From Parvularia atlantis (Eukaryota > Opisthokonta > Rotosphaerida): a stretch of 16,766 bases of DNA. Every line of letters begins with the position of its first letter. Position 1 is the first letter of the stretch. Position numbers and translations under genes: made by a program. Below are positions 8,117 to 16,766 of this stretch, piece by piece. Under the pieces are notes generated by a model that was not told the DNA's origin, did not search any database, and saw nothing but the letters and a program-made list of their open reading frames with translations. Location of the stretch: positions 1 through 16,766 of the forward strand of contig CALSCO010000125.1 of NCBI GenBank assembly GCA_943704415.1, written 5' to 3'.

Positions 8117-11100
8117 TGTGTGCGTGTGTGCGTGAGCCGACGCGGTCGCGCAGGCAGGCACGGCCGTGCAACGTACAGCATGTGCGCGTCAAACTCCTGC
8201 CCGACCTTCTGGCTGTCGTCGCCGTTGACGATCATGATCGACATCGAGTCGTTCAGGAACTTGGTCGACTGCGTGCGGGTGCGTATGCGCGCTTGAGCCG
8301 TCTCCTCGCGTGAGCACGCGACCGGCGCACCTTGCCGATCGAGATGGCCGTCTCGAGCTTGTCGCCCGTGAGCATCCACACGTGGATGCCGCAGTTGAGC
8401 AGGTAGTCGATCGTCTCGGCGACCTCGTCCTGCAGCTTATCCTGCGCGGTGTCGACCGGCGTGAGCGGCCATGCGCAGCGGCAGAGGGCGCACCTCGACC
8501 GCCGTCGCGCCCAGCAGCGTCAAGTTGCGCTCGACGAGCTCGTACGCCTGCGTCATCTTCTCCTCGCGCTCGCCCAGCGACGTGTCGGCCTTGTGGTAGT
8601 CTTGGCTGAAGCGGTCGTACTCCTCCTTGGTCAGGACACGCTGCGCGTACAACAGCGTGCGCAGGCCGATCTGTGCACGGGCGCTCAGTCGGCGAGGGAC
8701 GCGATCGGGGTCGCGAGCACGCACCCGCGAAAAGTCCTCCACGGTCGAGTTGAGCTTGGCCAGCTCGCCGTCCTTCAGCACGTCCTTGCGCGTCCGCTCA
8801 AGGATGATGTTGTCGGCGCCCTTGCAAAACACGACGATCTCACCTGCACCGGCGTCTCATCAGCGCACGCGCACAGCGCACGCACACGCGCAGCTGACGC
8901 CTCACCCTCGGGGCTGCGCACGATGACCGACATGCGCTTGCGCGCCGAGTTGAACTCGAGTGTGTTGAGCAGCTCCCAGCGCATCTCGACGCCCTGTGGC
9001 GCGCGCGATCGGGTGAGCGGCGCGGCGCGGCAGCACGGTCGCGGCACGCACGAGGAACTTGACGATGACGTCGCGGTTCGAGCGCCCCGTCACAATGATG
9101 TCGTTGGGCCGCATGCCGTCGAGCAGCGCGGCCTCGTCGGGCGAGTCGCCCTCGTAGATGATCTCTGCGAGGCGCGGCATGAGCCTGCACGCGGGCACGG
9201 CCGAGCGGCGCGCGTACTGTCGCTGTTCTCGTCGAGCGACGGGATCACGGCGTGGCAGACCGAAATGCTCTTCATAAACGCGCGCAGCTTGTCGGCCTCG
9301 GGCGCCGTGACGTCCTCGTGCTGGCAGCCGCCCCGGTGAGGCACGGCACGGTACGGCCGGCGGGCATGTGGCATACCTGGCCGCGCGCCATTTTGCCCAA
9401 CGTGCCCTTGCCGTCCTCGGCGTACGACTTGCCGTCGACGTAGAGGTACTTGAGCGACATGATGTTTTGCGTGAGCGTGCCCGTTTTGTCGGAAAAGATG
9501 TGGTCGATCTACAGAGAGACGCGATCAGCGCTGTCCACGGCTGCACGCATGCGCGCGCACGCACCCGGCCCAGGTCCTCGTTAAGGTTAGAGTTGGACGG
9601 GAGCATGCGGATGCCGTCGGCCGACATCATCTCGTCGTCCGAGTACATGAAGAGCGCCTGGACGATGCGCGAGATCTCGATCGTGACGAACAGCGAGATC
9701 GGGATCATGTACGTGTAGAGCACAAAGTACGCCAGCGCCGACAGCCCGCCCTCGGCCGACGCGCTGTTGGAGTTCATGAGCCACCATGTGCGGTAGCCGA
9801 CGGTGCCCTGCGGTGCGCGTCAGCGGCTGTATGCGTACCGTGCACGGTCGCGCGTGCCTGGTATACGCCCGAGAGGATCGCCGACGTCAGCAGCACGGCA
9901 AAGTTGAGGCCGAAGATGGCGATGACGAGCCAGTTGACCTTGGCCTCGAGGGTCGAGAACTTGAGGCGCGAGTTCTTGAGGTTGCTGCGGGTGCGCATCG
10001 CGTCAGGAGCCATGCGGGCACCACGCGCGCGCACGCACCGCATGATCTTCGTGTCGGCGCCGACGTAGAGCACGATACCGTAGATCTGCGCCGTGTTGCG
10101 CAGAATGGCGCCCTGCGCGGCACGCGGGTTCAGGCACCGCGGCTCAGCGCACGCCCCTGGCCGGCCCGACGCACGCGCAGGAGCAGCTGGTCCGCGCTGA
10201 GCGAGTGCGCACTGCCGTCGTTCATCGTGATGCGGCCCTGGTACTGGTACAGGCGCTCGTTCGGCTGGTCGCACTCGATTTTGCCCGACAGTTTGGCGAC
10301 CTCCTGCTCACGGGGACGTCAGACGGTGGCGAGCGCGTGTCGGCGCGGCCGCCACGTGCCGCCGAGTGCTTGATGTCTCCGAACGCCTTGATGGTCGTGC
10401 GGCGCTTGAGGTTTGTCTCACTGCGCGCGCATCAGGGATGCGCCCGCGGCTCAGCGCTGACAGGCGCACCCGTCGAGCTCGGCCGTGGCGATGTAGGCGA
10501 TGCCGTCGTCGTTGGACGAGCTGACGATGATCAGATCGGCGGGGATCTGCTGGTTCTTCTTGACGATGAGCTGGCGTTTGGGCGGGGTTGAGACCACGCA
10601 CACTAGCGCTCTGATGCGCGCACGCACCACGTCGCCGGGCTTGAGGCTGCGGCTGAGGATCGACGTCGGCACGCCGTTGCGCAGCACCTCGAACTGGACG
10701 CTGTTGGCGCGGTAGTCGGCCTGGAAGCGTTTCTGCGGCGCGGGTGCGTTCTGGTGAGCGTTGGCGCGGCCATCGACCGCCGGCGGCGGCGCACGAGGTC
10801 CTCGTACGCGTCCTTGATCATCGTCACGACGAGCACGGCCACGAGCGGCAGGACCGACGTGACGGGGGTGATGGGCGACGCGCTGAGCGGGAGCAGCGAG
10901 ATGATCGCGGCCAGGAGGAAGTAGAGGTTGTACATGCGGTTGAACTGGGTGCGTGTCAAGACGTGCGGCGCGCGCTGAGCGGGGCGCGCCGCACCTGGCG
11001 GAAGAGGTTGAGCGGGAGGAACGTGATCACGTTGTACTTGGTCGTGCTGATGTAGTTGGTGCGGCGCTCCTTGGGCACGCCGGCCGCGCCCACGAGCTGG

Positions 11101-11177
11101 TTGAAGTGCACCAGGTACATCTCGCCCTCGCCGGGCGCGCCCCGCGCGAGCACCGAGTCGCGGAACCGGCCGGCCAT
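6223..11177 (-). CDS. P4-type ATPase (phospholipid flippase), complete, 28 exons
   Basis: Moves phospholipids from the outer or lumenal to the cytosolic leaflet using ATP; P4 enzymes normally pair with a CDC50 subunit, not seen here. Exons (minus): 11177-10995, 10944-10795, 10732-10628, 10570-10470, 10420-10360, 10303-10175, 10112-10039, 9984-9858, 9807-9565, 9508-9377, 9320-9218, 9164-9052, 8993-8906, 8843-8725, 8670-8494, 8441-8331, 8268-8177, 8067-7968, 7909-7796, 7743-7624, 7570-7488, 7430-7289, 7226-7116, 7053-6960, 6897-6756, 6703-6597, 6547-6463, 6409-6223. All junctions keep frame, giving 1130 residues, the usual length. Motifs: [13 protein letters not shown] near the N terminus; actuator DGET (179-182); PISL in M4 (346-349); phosphorylation site DKTGTLT (398-404, Asp398); GDSPDEAAL (475-483); KGAD (544-547); TGDK (660-663); GDGANDV (804-810); then about six C-terminal membrane helices. 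All catalytic residues are present. Two introns (10304-10359, 9808-9857) seem to need GC donors. A short 5' coding exon beyond 11189 is possible. Confidence 0.95.
8069..8132. repeat. Tetranucleotide (TGCG)n repeat inside flippase intron 17
   Basis: About 12 tandem TGCG units, then TGTG variants, fill most of the intron at 8068-8176. At 109 bp this is the longest intron in the window, nearly twice the usual size, so the repeat expansion accounts for its length. On the transcript strand it reads as GCAC repeats just upstream of the acceptor. Confidence 0.9.
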
Positions 11178-11552
11178 GCGCCGCCTCGTCTGCGCACGCG
11201 CGCGCGCGCCCGGCGCCGTCAGCCGGCCCCCCCGTCGCGCGAAGGGGGCTGGTGAAGGCCTTTGTTGGCGACGAGAGGGAGAGAGGGGGACCGCTCAAGT
11301 GTCTGCACGCCTCCCCCGGCCGCCGTCATTGCCCTGCGCGCGTGCGCGGCCGCGTGCCGCCCGGCCACAGCGACCGCGACGGCGACCGCGACGGCGACCG
11401 CGACGGCGACCGCGAACGGCGCTGCACGAGGCGCGGCGCAAAGCGCGGAGAAAACGAGACGCGCTTTCCGCTGAACCGCGCTTCTCACCGCTCTGCGCCG
11501 CGTGAATCGCCAGCGTGGGCGCGGGCCGCATTGCGTCGCCCGGATAGGCAGC
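11178..11552. promoter_or_regulatory. Divergent promoter region of flippase and SAYSD1-like gene
   Basis: This 375 bp lies between divergent starts. It holds a 12-bp tandem repeat (11370-11417) and a G-run. On the minus strand, an acceptor-like GTGCGCAG ends at 11190, and a CTGAC branch-like site lies upstream of it near 11220. An ATG near 11330 opens MTAAGGGVQTLERSPSLPL in a compatible phase. A first flippase exon could therefore lie here, but the only donors (GTCGCC or GTGCAG) are weak. No core promoter motif is clear. Confidence 0.35.
11370..11417. repeat. Four copies of a 12-bp tandem repeat
   Basis: GCGACCGCGACG is repeated four times head to tail, the last copy with a changed end (GCGACCGCGAAC). 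It sits between the divergent starts, in the promoter or 5' leader of the SAYSD1-like gene. Confidence 0.85.
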
Positions 11553-11933
11553 ATGCCGGCGAGGCGCGCGCGGCACGAGACGGCGGCGGCGGCGCCCATC
11601 GAGGACGCGCTGCAGGCCGTTCCGGTCGACGCCGAATCGGTGCTGCGGCAGCTCACGCCGTGGATCGGCAAGCTCGCGGTCTGGCTGCTGCTCTTCGCTG
11701 GCGCGGTCTCGGTCGGCTTCGGCGCCGTCTTCGTCATCCTCTCGGCCTTCTTCGCCATCTGGCGCAACCTCGGCCGCCCCGGCGACGTCCCCGTCGAGAT
11801 GGACGAGCACGGGCGGCCGCGGCGCCCACTCAGCGCCTACAGCGTCTTCAACCCAAACCAGGAGCGCATTCGCGGCACGCTCGACGCCAAGCAGCTCCAG
11901 GCGCAGCTGCTCACCGGCGTCCCGCTCGGGTGA
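11553..11933 (+). CDS. SAYSD1: SAYSvFN domain-containing membrane protein (SAYSD1-like)
   Basis: A 126-residue protein in one exon, starting at the ATG at 11553 (MPARRARHE). A hydrophobic hairpin-like region occupies about 38-72 (KLAVWLLLFAGAVSVGFGAV, then FVILSAFFAIWRNLG). The defining motif LSAYSVFNPN lies at 93-102, followed by QERIRGTLDAKQLQAQLL, which is the conserved SAYSvFN-domain C terminus. In animals, SAYSD1 is an ER membrane protein that recognises the UFMylated ribosome and Sec61 to help clear stalled translocation substrates. Applying that role here is inference. The protein is shorter than human SAYSD1 because it lacks most of the N-terminal region before the membrane segment. 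It is divergent from the flippase and convergent with GPATCH1, with only 17 bp between the stop codons. Confidence 0.92.
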   Translation: MPARRARHETAAAAPIEDALQAVPVDAESVLRQLTPWIGKLAVWLLLFAGAVSVGFGAVFVILSAFFAIWRNLGRPGDVPVEMDEHGRPRRPLSAYSVFNPNQERIRGTLDAKQLQAQLLTGVPLG

Positions 11934-11950
11934 CTGTACAGGGGGTGTGC

Positions 11951-14900
11951 TCACATGAAATCGACGGCGCGCGGCCGGCTGCTTCTCGCGGACGCCGGTG
12001 CAGCGGGCGCAGCGGGTACCGGCGCAGACTTCTCGACAAAGACGAGCGGCAGGTCGGCGCGGAAGTGCGGTTCGCTTGAGCGGTGCGACCGCGGGTGCTT
12101 CTTGTCCTTGCGGTGCTTCTTGTCCTTCTTGCGCTCCTTCTTGCCAGCCTTGTCCTTTTTGTCGGTCTTGCGCTCCTTGTGCCTGCTTTTCTTGCCCTTG
12201 CTCACAGCCGCAGCCCGCTCGCCCTCGCCCTCGCCGTCGCTCTCGCTGTCGCTCTTGCTGTGGCCGCCTGAGTCATCAGTGTCCTCGCCAGCGGGCGCCG
12301 TCCGCCCCGCGCCAAACGGCTGCACCACGGTGACGCTCGTGTCGATCTTGGCCGGGTCAGGTGCTGTCTGCACGACCACAGGTGCCGGTGCTGGTGCTGG
12401 TGCTGCTAGTGCTGGTGCCACGGCGGGTGCTGGTGCCGGTGCTTCGCCCGCTGCTGCCACAGCCGCCACTGCCACAAGAGCCGCCGGAGCCGGCACCGAC
12501 TTGGCACGGGCAGGCCCAGACCGAGACGCAGGCGTATGGATCTGCAGTACCCCCTCCTCGTCCTGCTCCTCCTCGGCCGCCAGCCGCCCCTTGCTCAGCC
12601 ACGAGCGCGGCGCCGGCAGCGAAGGCGCAGCAGGCACGGTCGGCTCCACGTCCATCACCGTCTCATGCGCGGGCACGGGCCCCACGGCATCGTCCGTTGG
12701 CTCGTCCTCGTCCTCAAAGATGGCCTTGAACAGGTCCATGGGCGGCCGCTCGCGCAGCGCCCATTCCTCGGCCGTCTTGCCCGCGCCCATCACCGCCTCG
12801 GCGTCGACCGCGTCTTTACTGGCCGGCGCACCCGCCTCTGGTGCCGCCTTGGCCGCGGCCGACACCTCCTTGGTCTCGCTTGAGCGCGCCTGCGAAGCCA
12901 GGAACAGCAAGTCGCCCACGATCTCGTTCTCCTTGGCCTCATACTTGGCCTGGCGCTGCATCTTGGCCGCCTCGTGCGGGTGCTGTCCGGGCAGGGGCGC
13001 GGCAGCCGACGCCAGCGACGTCGCAGGCGGCGCGATGTTGAACCGCTTGCACAGCAGCCGCGCCGGCTCCCAGGTCTGAATCTCGCGGCCGAGACGCTTG
13101 GTGGCCTTGACGGTCGCGGCCTGCTCGGCCGCTGGAGCTACTGCACCGCTGGCTGCAGTATCGGGCTCCTGCGCTGTCAACGTGAGCACGGCAATGGGAA
13201 AACCAAGCACAGCCGCACCTTGGCTGCCTCGAACCGCTTCAGGCCCGGCGCCTCGGCCACCGACATTTCCAGCGACGTCTGCGACGACGTAAACCGCGCG
13301 GCCATCATCGATGACAGCGGCCGGAAGATGTTTGCCGAGCGGTAGAACTCATCCATCTCCGGCACCGAGATGTCCTGCGAGCGCATCGGTCAGCGCCGCC
13401 CGCCCGCCATCTCTGCGCGCGCACCAACACGCCACGGCTCTCGGGTGGCGCGCTATGGTACTCGAGGTAGCGCCGGTAGCGCGCCTGTTTTGGCGGGTCG
13501 GCGCCAAACGGGATGAAGCCCTGCGCGCAAGCATCGTCAGCCACGTCTGCGCACAATGATACAACGCAAACCTGCAGCGCGCGCGCAGCCACGGCGGCGT
13601 CGAGCTTTGGCGGCAGGCGCAGACGTGGCGCGCCCGGCGGCGGGGGCGGCAGAGCGGGCTCGGGCGCCGCGGCCGGGGCGGGTGCCGGCGTTGCAGGTTT
13701 AGGCGCCACGCGCTCGGGCACTGCCTCGCCCAGCATGCGTGCGCGCTGCACAAACCGGTAAGTCGCACAGCACGCACAGCCGCGCACACCTGGTCGGCCA
13801 GCAGCCCGATGTCGCCTTGCTGCCCGGGCGCCGGCGCTGGCGGCGGTGGTGGCAGAGCTTGCGCACCGTGCGTGCCGGTGAACGTCTCGGGAACGGTCGG
13901 CGGCGGAAACCTGCGACGCGCGGGAGGGCTGAGCTGCAATGTATGCGCACGCCAGCAGCGCTGCGCACCACTTGTCGAGCGCAGACGCAGCGGCCTTCTT
14001 CGCGAGGCAGAACCCCTTGAGCGGGCGCCGCCCGTCGTGGCACAGCTGTGCGCACGGCGGTGAGCAATCGAACACCCAGCACGGCCGCGCAACACACCTC
14101 GGGCGTCGCGATGGAAGGCGCGGACGCGACTGCGCAGGACGGTTTGCGCAGCTGCATCGGCAGCGTTGCCTTGGGCAATGGTCGCGCCGCACTCTCGCCG
14201 CTCGTGTTGACCGCGAACGCATAGTGCGTCTTGCCCGCGTTCTCGGCCGTGTAGTCCTCGTCGTCGTCGTAAACGGTCGCGGCCGCCGGCGTCGCGCGCC
14301 CCCGTCGGTCCTTGGGCGTCGCGGCGATACATGCGTCTTGCGCCAAAGCACCATCAGCGGAGTGAGCATGCACGGCATGTTCCCCTTGCGTACCCGCAAA
14401 CTCTGGCGCGTCGTGGTGCGCGTCAAAGCCCAGGCCAAACACGTCCGTCTTGCTGCGCGCCTCAAAGAGCGACGCGTTGACCGGCGCCAGACGGTGCTGC
14501 GCCTGCACGCCCTCCAGCCCCACCTCGACCGCGTCCTCGGCGAGGCGCGTGCGCGGGCCAATGCCCTGCCCCGGCTGCCACCCGAGGCGCAGCAGCAGCT
14601 GCACACCTGTGATGCCGCAGCGCGCTCAGGCATCCCAGAGGCGCACGCACACGCGCCGCGCACCGATCGGCTGCCGCGTGGGCGCGACGAGCATCTCGGA
14701 CAGTGTCGCAGCGAGCAATTGGCTGCGCCGCGACCGTCAGCCCTCTTTACGTGTGTGCCGACGCACCATGACGGACCTCGTTGAACCGGTCGCGCCCCGC
14801 TCGCCAGCAGTCGGCGCTGCGCCTGGTGCACCAAAGATGTCCTTGGCCGCGAGCTGCCCCTGCATGTCCTGCGTGCGCCACACGCGTCGGCCCGACCGTG

Positions 14901-15485
14901 GCGCGAGCCCGATGCGCACCCGCGCGTCCTCCTCGTCCATGAACTGCGTCACATCCTGCGACGACACGGCCGAGCGCTGCGAGCGCGATGACTGGAAGCT
15001 CGTGGGCATGAAGCCTTGCGTCGTGCACCGAGGGGCGTGAGCACGCCGCGGCCGATGCGCCCGCGCGCCCGCACACGCGCACCCTCGGCCGAGCCGACCG
15101 TGTTGAAGTAGCCCGCCGAGAACCCGCCCGTGAACGCACCGTGGAAGCGCCGCTTGCCGCGCTCGTCGCGCGCCTTTTGCCCGCGCATACGCGTCGGCTC
15201 CGTTCGGTCGGCCCGCGCACGCGCACGGGCACGCACCTCCTGCTTCCAAACAGGCACGTGCACGTCCTTCTTTCGCTCGGGGTCGTACGGCGTGCCGATG
15301 AGCACGAGCGTGCGATCGCCGTGGCTGCCGATGCGCTTGCCGTAGTACGACGCACCCGCGCCGTCACCATCCGCGGCGTCGTCGTCCGTGCGCGCATGCT
15401 TGGGCGCGATGGGCGCGCCGCCACTGGCATCGCCCGCCTCGTCGTCTTCATCCACAGCGAACGAGAGGCGCTTCAAAGCCGCCAT
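11951..15485 (-). CDS. GPATCH1: G-patch domain protein 1 (GPATCH1/TOUGH-like spliceosomal factor)
   Basis: A nuclear splicing-associated protein; G-patch domains bind and activate DEAH-box helicases, and GPATCH1 is found in late spliceosomes. Exons (minus): 15485-15083, 15014-14777, 14722-14664, 14606-14098, 14045-13969, 13910-13790, 13745-13572, 13520-13431, 13374-13219, 13168-11951. All nine introns keep frame, giving 1014 residues. Signatures in order: the N-terminal DUF1604 motif [18 protein letters not shown] (114-131); FMDEEDA; the G-patch [16 protein letters not shown] (237-252); [34 protein letters not shown] (470-476); [14 protein letters not shown] (529-542); [14 protein letters not shown] (641-654); [16 protein letters not shown] (750-765). 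An Ala/Pro repeat, an acidic Ser/Glu tract and a long Lys/Arg tail follow, as in animal GPATCH1. A 39-nt in-frame piece (15198-15236, GTGCGT...GGAG) could be an extra intron. The order of motifs makes the family call secure. Confidence 0.94.
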
Positions 15486-15699
15486 GCGACGGGTGTGGCG
15501 GCGAAAGTTCCCGCCATGATGGCAATGTGTTGACTGGTCCGTGTGAGCGGCCATAAACTATGCGCGCATGTGACGGCCGCCGTGAACGAGCCCGTCAACT
15601 CAGCCAACAGCGCAAGCTGCACAGTGTCTTCCACAGCAATATGGCGCACTGCATTAAGGGTGCGCTGGCATGCCCATTTGTCACAAGATCAAAATAAGG
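15486..15699. promoter_or_regulatory. Spacer between tandem minus-strand genes
   Basis: This 214 bp holds the 3' end of the coiled-coil gene and the promoter and 5' leader of GPATCH1. It is less GC-rich than the exons. No TATA box or polyadenylation signal stands out; an in-frame ATG at about 15554 would add 23 residues to GPATCH1 that I judged unlikely. Confidence 0.35.
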
Positions 15700-16500
15700 T
15701 CAGCAAGGGGAAAACGGCGCCTCGGTGCAGACAATCGATCTTGCACGCGTAAACGTTGCCGGAGCCGCTCCCTTCGCCAAAAACCAACACGTCGCCGTTC
15801 GGCAGCAAAGCGAGCCCATGTGCAGCCTGAGCCGGCGCAGGCATGCCATGACCTGTGCGCGTGCGCGTGCTTCAGCGTCCGAGAGCGAGGGCGCTCGTCG
15901 CCAGACGCACCTGCTCCACGAGCGGCCTCGCCTGCTTCTCGCTGACATGGATGTCGCTGATGACGCGCTCGGACCATGCGAGCCAGCTGGCGGCCATAGC
16001 GCACAGTATGCTCCGCGAGCACAAGTACGCGCGGTTCGACCAGGTCAAACTTGCGTGGGCGCTCGTCGGCCTGCGCGCGGCGAGTGAGTGGCTGTGCGCG
16101 CGTGCGCCCCGATGTCCCCGGCGCACCGGCTCAGCGTCCCCGTCGCCGTCGTCGCCGTCCGCGCGCTCAGACGGCTGGCTGCTCGAGGTCGCTGCCCGCT
16201 CCGAGCTGGTAGTGCGGCGATTGAGCGGCGGAGTTGCTGCTCCGGCTGCGGCTTATGTTGCTGCGTCAGATCATTAAGACGATCGGCGAGCTCCTTGTGC
16301 TGCTCGGCGAGGCGCTGGTCCTGCTCGTCGAGGAGCTTGTTGACGTTCGCCAGCGTGTCCTTCGCCTGCACGCCCATCTTGTCGCTCATCTTGTTGAACT
16401 CGTCCGTCTGCGACGACACACGTGCGGTGAGCGTGCGCGCGAGCCCCGCAATGCGCACGCGCACCCCCGATCGCACCATCAGCCGCTGGATGACCTCCAT
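15700..16500 (-). CDS. Small coiled-coil protein, unidentified
   Basis: Proposed exons (minus): 16500-16465, 16407-16127, 16070-15911, 15852-15700. Introns of 57, 56 and 58 bp, all GTGCG...AG and two with clear branch-like sites (CTCAC, CTGAA), give a 209-residue open frame. Residues 13-62 (TDEFNKMSDKMGVQAKDTLA, NVNKLLDEQDQRLAEQHKEL) are a clear coiled coil. The C-terminal half contains another amphipathic helix (SWLAWSERVISDIHVSEKQA, then RPLVEQV). Three weaknesses remain. First, just upstream of the start, the in-frame AAAGKENAPADKRPDA reads like protein, so the true start may lie further right, up to about 16615. Second, residues 70-110 have unusual codon choice. Third, a different frame looks better in exons 2-4 (see findings). 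No family is recognised. Confidence 0.55.
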
Positions 16501-16766
16501 CGCGTCCGGGCGCTTGTCGGCGGGCGCGTTCTCCTTGCCGGCGGCGGCAGACGGAGCGGGCGGGCGCGGCCGGCGGGGGCCACGTTCTCCATGATCTATG
16601 TGGACGCACGCTTGTGATCAGTGCTCGAACGACAGAGGCCGCACAGGGTGCGTTTGACGCGTCGCAGCGCAGCGGTCAGAACGCAAGGGGGCGCGAACAA
16701 TACGCGGTCGTTCTCGCAAGGACATTGTCAAGGTGGTACCTGAGACACGCTGCAAACACACTGAGA
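16501..16766. other. Right edge: leader or upstream coding of the coiled-coil gene
   Basis: On the minus strand, 16615-16501 is open in frame with the coiled-coil gene and reads convincingly over its last 16 codons. An ATG at 16578 (MENVAPAGRARP) is in a different frame. From 16620 to the edge I see no gene; it is probably promoter. Confidence 0.35.

Noticed and set aside
8069-8132. Short regular repeats as a CRISPR array
   Set aside because: The units are four bases with no spacers, inside a eukaryotic intron.
11955-13079. A 374-codon open frame on the plus strand
   Set aside because: It lies antisense to the last GPATCH1 exon, which carries conserved motifs; the frame is Ser/Ala/Gly low complexity from GC-rich antisense sequence.
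14350-14406. A possible intron in GPATCH1 exon 4 (GTACGC...GCGCAAG, 57 nt)
   Set aside because: The segment is in frame and contributes GTQGEH, which matches a conserved GPATCH1 stretch, so I treat it as coding.
1-16766. A bacterial operon or giant-virus origin
   Set aside because: The dense, phase-consistent spliceosomal introns and the GPATCH1, SAYSvFN and P4-ATPase families point to a eukaryotic nuclear genome.

Overview
This is nuclear DNA from a GC-rich, intron-dense, gene-dense eukaryote, most likely a protist or alga. I cannot name the lineage. The evidence is three recognisable eukaryotic families (a P4-ATPase lipid flippase, a GPATCH1-type spliceosomal protein and a SAYSvFN protein) whose reading frames are broken by dozens of very short introns. 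I located 48 introns by eye. Almost all are 44-68 bp long, usually start GTGCG, and carry a CTCAC/CTGAC/CTGAG/CTCAA-like branch site shortly before a GC-rich ...CAG acceptor. Every gene model below keeps frame across all its listed junctions.

Layout. 1-1864 (-): the 5' part of an unidentified nine-exon gene that runs off the left edge. 1998-3423 (+): an FkbM-type methyltransferase in six exons, divergent from the first gene across 133 bp. 3424-4414: the least gene-like stretch, visibly lower in GC, holding a decayed minus-strand fragment of an RNA-guided nuclease of the TnpB/Fanzor family (about 3877-4317). 4415-6104 (+): an unidentified two-exon gene with a basic nuclear-localisation-like stretch and a small helical C-terminal domain that may be a histone fold. 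6223-11177 (-): a complete P4-ATPase, 28 exons and 1130 residues. 11553-11933 (+): an intronless SAYSD1-like membrane protein. 11951-15485 (-): a ten-exon GPATCH1 orthologue of 1014 residues. 15700-16500 (-): a small coiled-coil gene with four exons.

The genes look like ordinary neighbours in a compact genome, not a pathway: lipid transport, ER quality control, splicing and glycan or small-molecule methylation. Two divergent pairs share short promoters (1865-1997; 11178-11552). Two convergent pairs almost touch: 17 bp between SAYSD1 and GPATCH1, and 118 bp with a CA repeat between the two-exon gene and the flippase. The points most worth a second look are the Fanzor relic, the unusual intron class with two candidate GC-AG introns, the missing Gln-Gln pair in the flippase, and the two unidentified genes.
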